Assembly: GCA_003560175.1 (NCBI GenBank)
Contig: PWIZ01000336.1
Span: 1 to 7,342 of the forward strand
DNA length: 7,342 nucleotides
Direction: 5' to 3'
From: Halomonas sp.
Lineage (GTDB): Bacteria > Pseudomonadota > Gammaproteobacteria > Pseudomonadales > Halomonadaceae
The first letter of the stretch is position 1. Every line of letters begins with the position of its first letter. Shown piece after piece: positions 5,947 to 7,342 of the stretch. The position numbers and the translations under genes were made by a program. Below the pieces are notes generated by a model that was given only the letters and a program-made list of their open reading frames with translations, was not told the origin of the DNA and ran no database searches.

Positions 5947-6882
5947 ATGCCCCCCGCTTCTGCCGCTTCCCGTGCCTCCAGCCTGTGGCTCGCCGCCATG
6001 CCGCTGCTCTTCGTGGCACTGTGGAGCACCGGCTTCATCGGCGCCAAGTTCGGCCTGCCCTTCACCGAGCCCTTCACCTTCCTGTTTATCCGCTTCGCAC
6101 TGACCCTGGCGCTGCTCATTCCGCTGGCCCACTGGCTCTCCGGCGAGTGGCCGCGAGGCGCGCGGCTGTGGGGCCATATCGCCGTCTCGGGGCTACTGGT
6201 CCACGGCGGCTATCTGGGCGGGGTCTTCTACGGCATTCACCTGGGCATGCCGGCGGGGCTCGCATCGCTGCTGGTGGGGCTCCAGCCGCTGCTCACGGCC
6301 GGGCTCGCCGGGCCGCTGCTGGGCGAGCGTCTAGGCGGGCGCCAGTGGCTCGGTCTGGTGCTGGGGCTGGTCGGCGTGGCGCTGGTGCTGGGCGGCAAGC
6401 TGGACCCGGGCGAGGCGCTGTTCCAGGGCTTTGGCGCCGGTGCCCTGCTGGCCATCCTGGTGGCCCTGATCGGCATCTCTGTGGGGACCCTTTACCAGAA
6501 GCGCCACTGCACCGGCATGCCGCTGTTATCGGGCACCGTGGTGCAGTACCTGGCGGCGGGCGCGCTGCTGGGACTGGGCGCCCTGCTCTTCGAGGAGCGC
6601 AGCGTCACCTGGACGCCTACCTTCGCGCTCACCCTGGCCTGGCTGGTGTTGGTGCTCTCCATCGCCGCCATCCTGCTGCTGATGGCGCTGATCAAGCGCG
6701 GCGAGGCCTCGCGGGTGGCGAGCCTCTTCTACCTCGTACCGCCGGTCACCGCCCTGCAGGCCTGGTGGCTGTTCGACGAGGCCCTGCCGCCGGCATCACT
6801 TGCCGGCATGGCCGTCGCCATCGCCGGGGTGGCGCTGGTGGTCAAGGGCAAACCGGCGCCAGCCGGCAAGCCGCGAGATTGA
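5947..6882 (+). CDS. EamA-family (DMT superfamily) permease
   Basis: A 311-residue inner-membrane protein built of two EamA repeats with about ten membrane helices, the usual size for drug/metabolite transporters of the RhaT/YdcZ/RhtA group. Helix 1 carries A24-L-W-S-T-G-F-I-G-A-K. The first repeat ends near L109-V-G-L-Q-P-L-L-T and G126-E-R-L-G, followed by a glycine-rich helix (about 133-150). The second repeat ends with V257-A-S-L-F-Y-L-V-P-P-V and L275-F-D-E, then a final helix (about 283-300) and a basic tail. Members export amino acids or other metabolites, but the substrate cannot be inferred here. The ATG at 5947 is chosen because it comes just before the first helix. Its ribosome site is weak (GGACG, 5936-5940, 6 nt away). 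An ATG at 5908 in the same frame would add 13 residues without a ribosome site. It is transcribed alone and converges on mtgA. Confidence 0.92.
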   Translation: MPPASAASRASSLWLAAMPLLFVALWSTGFIGAKFGLPFTEPFTFLFIRFALTLALLIPLAHWLSGEWPRGARLWGHIAVSGLLVHGGYLGGVFYGIHLGMPAGLASLLVGLQPLLTAGLAGPLLGERLGGRQWLGLVLGLVGVALVLGGKLDPGEALFQGFGAGALLAILVALIGISVGTLYQKRHCTGMPLLSGTVVQYLAAGALLGLGALLFEERSVTWTPTFALTLAWLVLVLSIAAILLLMALIKRGEASRVASLFYLVPPVTALQAWWLFDEALPPASLAGMAVAIAGVALVVKGKPAPAGKPRD

Positions 6883-6892
6883 ATACCCGCAT

Positions 6893-6924
6893 TCTGCCGA
6901 AGGGGCCTGGCATCGGATGGCAGA
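6893..6924. terminator. Possible imperfect hairpin between the EamA and mtgA genes
   Basis: TCTGCC (6893-6898) can pair with GGCAGA (6919-6924), with further imperfect pairing inside the 20-nt loop. It lies in the 70-bp gap between two convergent stop codons, where a terminator is expected, but the stem is short and there is no U-run. Confidence 0.25.
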
Positions 6925-6952
6925 CGGCTCCCGGGTGAGTTGGGCGAGGGGG

Positions 6953-7342
6953 TCAGAGTCTTTCAAGGTAGGCCGCACCACCCAGGTTGTTCATCTGCTG
7001 GCGGATCCAGGCGCTGCGCCGCTCCACATGGGGGCCGGGGCGGGCCGCATCCCAGGCCCGCGGGTTGGGCAGGATGGCCGCCAGGCGGCTGGCCTGGGCG
7101 ACACTGAGCTGGCCTGCCGAGACACCAAAGTAGTGCTGGGCCGCCGCCTCCAGGCCAAACACCCCACTGTCCCACTCGGCGATGTTGAGATAGACCTCGA
7201 GGATACGCTGCTTCGGCCACAGGGCCTCGATCAGCAGAGTGAACCAGGCCTCCAGCCCCTTGCGCGCCCAGCTGCGCCCGGTCCACAGGAAGAGATTCTT
7301 GGCGGTCTGCTGGCTCAGGGTGCTGGCCCCGCGCAGGCGGCC
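6953..7342 (-). CDS. mtgA: Monofunctional biosynthetic peptidoglycan transglycosylase, 3' part of gene
   Basis: The C-terminal 129 residues of a GT51-family glycosyltransferase, which polymerises lipid II into glycan strands at the periplasmic face of the inner membrane. The frame is open to the window edge, so the start, the membrane anchor and motif I (with the first catalytic Glu) lie beyond 7342. Counted from the edge, the visible motifs are G5[13 protein letters not shown] (motif II), R27-K-G-L-E31 (motif III, with the second catalytic Glu), K44-Q-R-I-L-E-V-Y-L-N53 (motif IV) and G60-V-F-G-L-E-A-A (motif V). The end resembles E. coli MtgA: L-P-N-P, then A-W-I-R-Q-Q-M and L-G-G. There is no transpeptidase domain after it, so it is MtgA and not a class A PBP. 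Motif II has G-A-S-T where G-G-S-T is more usual, a mild change. Confidence 0.93.
   Translation of the reverse strand, partial: GRLRGASTLSQQTAKNLFLWTGRSWARKGLEAWFTLLIEALWPKQRILEVYLNIAEWDSGVFGLEAAAQHYFGVSAGQLSVAQASRLAAILPNPRAWDAARPGPHVERRSAWIRQQMNNLGGAAYLERL

Noticed and set aside
5844..6938. A 364-codon plus-strand frame overlapping the EamA gene in another register
   Set aside because: It is an Arg/Ala/Gly-rich frame-shifted shadow; the EamA frame has ten membrane helices and conserved motifs.
1..7342. Defence island, CRISPR array, mobile element or prophage
   Set aside because: No transposase, integrase, terminal repeats, direct-repeat array or defence-type gene is visible. The nucleotidyltransferase-exonuclease pair resembles a defence pair superficially, but its DUF294/CBS architecture is a widespread chromosomal family.

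Overview
The window looks like an ordinary chromosomal stretch of a GC-rich, osmoadapting gammaproteobacterium, most likely a member of the Halomonadaceae (Halomonas or a close relative). This rests on the GC-rich codon use, on a universal stress protein next to a BCCT osmolyte transporter, and on the overall family content. It is an inference from gene content, as no marker gene for taxonomy is present. I see no rRNA, tRNA, CRISPR array, insertion sequence, integrase or prophage gene.

Layout, left to right. Positions 1-238 are non-coding leader with a candidate stress-sigma (RpoS-like) promoter at 181-191. Then comes a plus-strand pair that is probably co-transcribed: a small UspA-family protein (239-664) and a BCCT-family compatible-solute/quaternary-amine transporter (716-2356). 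A long hairpin (2378-2416) separates this pair from a convergent minus-strand pair: a large signalling-type protein (3137-5059; cNMP-binding-like, two CBS, DUF294 nucleotidyltransferase and DUF294_C domains), followed with a TGATG overlap by a DEDDh 3'-5' exonuclease of the DnaQ/PolC type (2415-3137). Next on the minus strand is a small secreted DUF4168 protein (5242-5625) with its own terminator (5175-5199). A 321-bp divergent intergenic region (5626-5946) holds a strong 10+10 bp inverted repeat over a candidate promoter. To its right is a plus-strand EamA/DMT-family permease (5947-6882). The right edge holds the 3' part of a minus-strand monofunctional peptidoglycan glycosyltransferase gene, mtgA (6953 to beyond 7342).

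How the genes may work together: the stress protein and BCCT carrier form a plausible osmolyte-uptake module, by analogy with TeaD and the TeaABC ectoine transporter of Halomonas elongata. The nucleotidyltransferase and exonuclease are translationally coupled and probably act in one process, whose substrate is unknown. The DUF4168 protein, EamA permease and MtgA are envelope or transport functions with no evident link to each other.

No fully new system stands out. The points most worth following are the coupled DUF294/exonuclease pair, whose family-defining residues are changed in two places (Exo II Asp replaced by Glu; cNMP-cassette Glu and Arg not conserved), the stress protein whose nucleotide-binding glycines are lost, and the perfect inverted repeat in the DUF4168 promoter.
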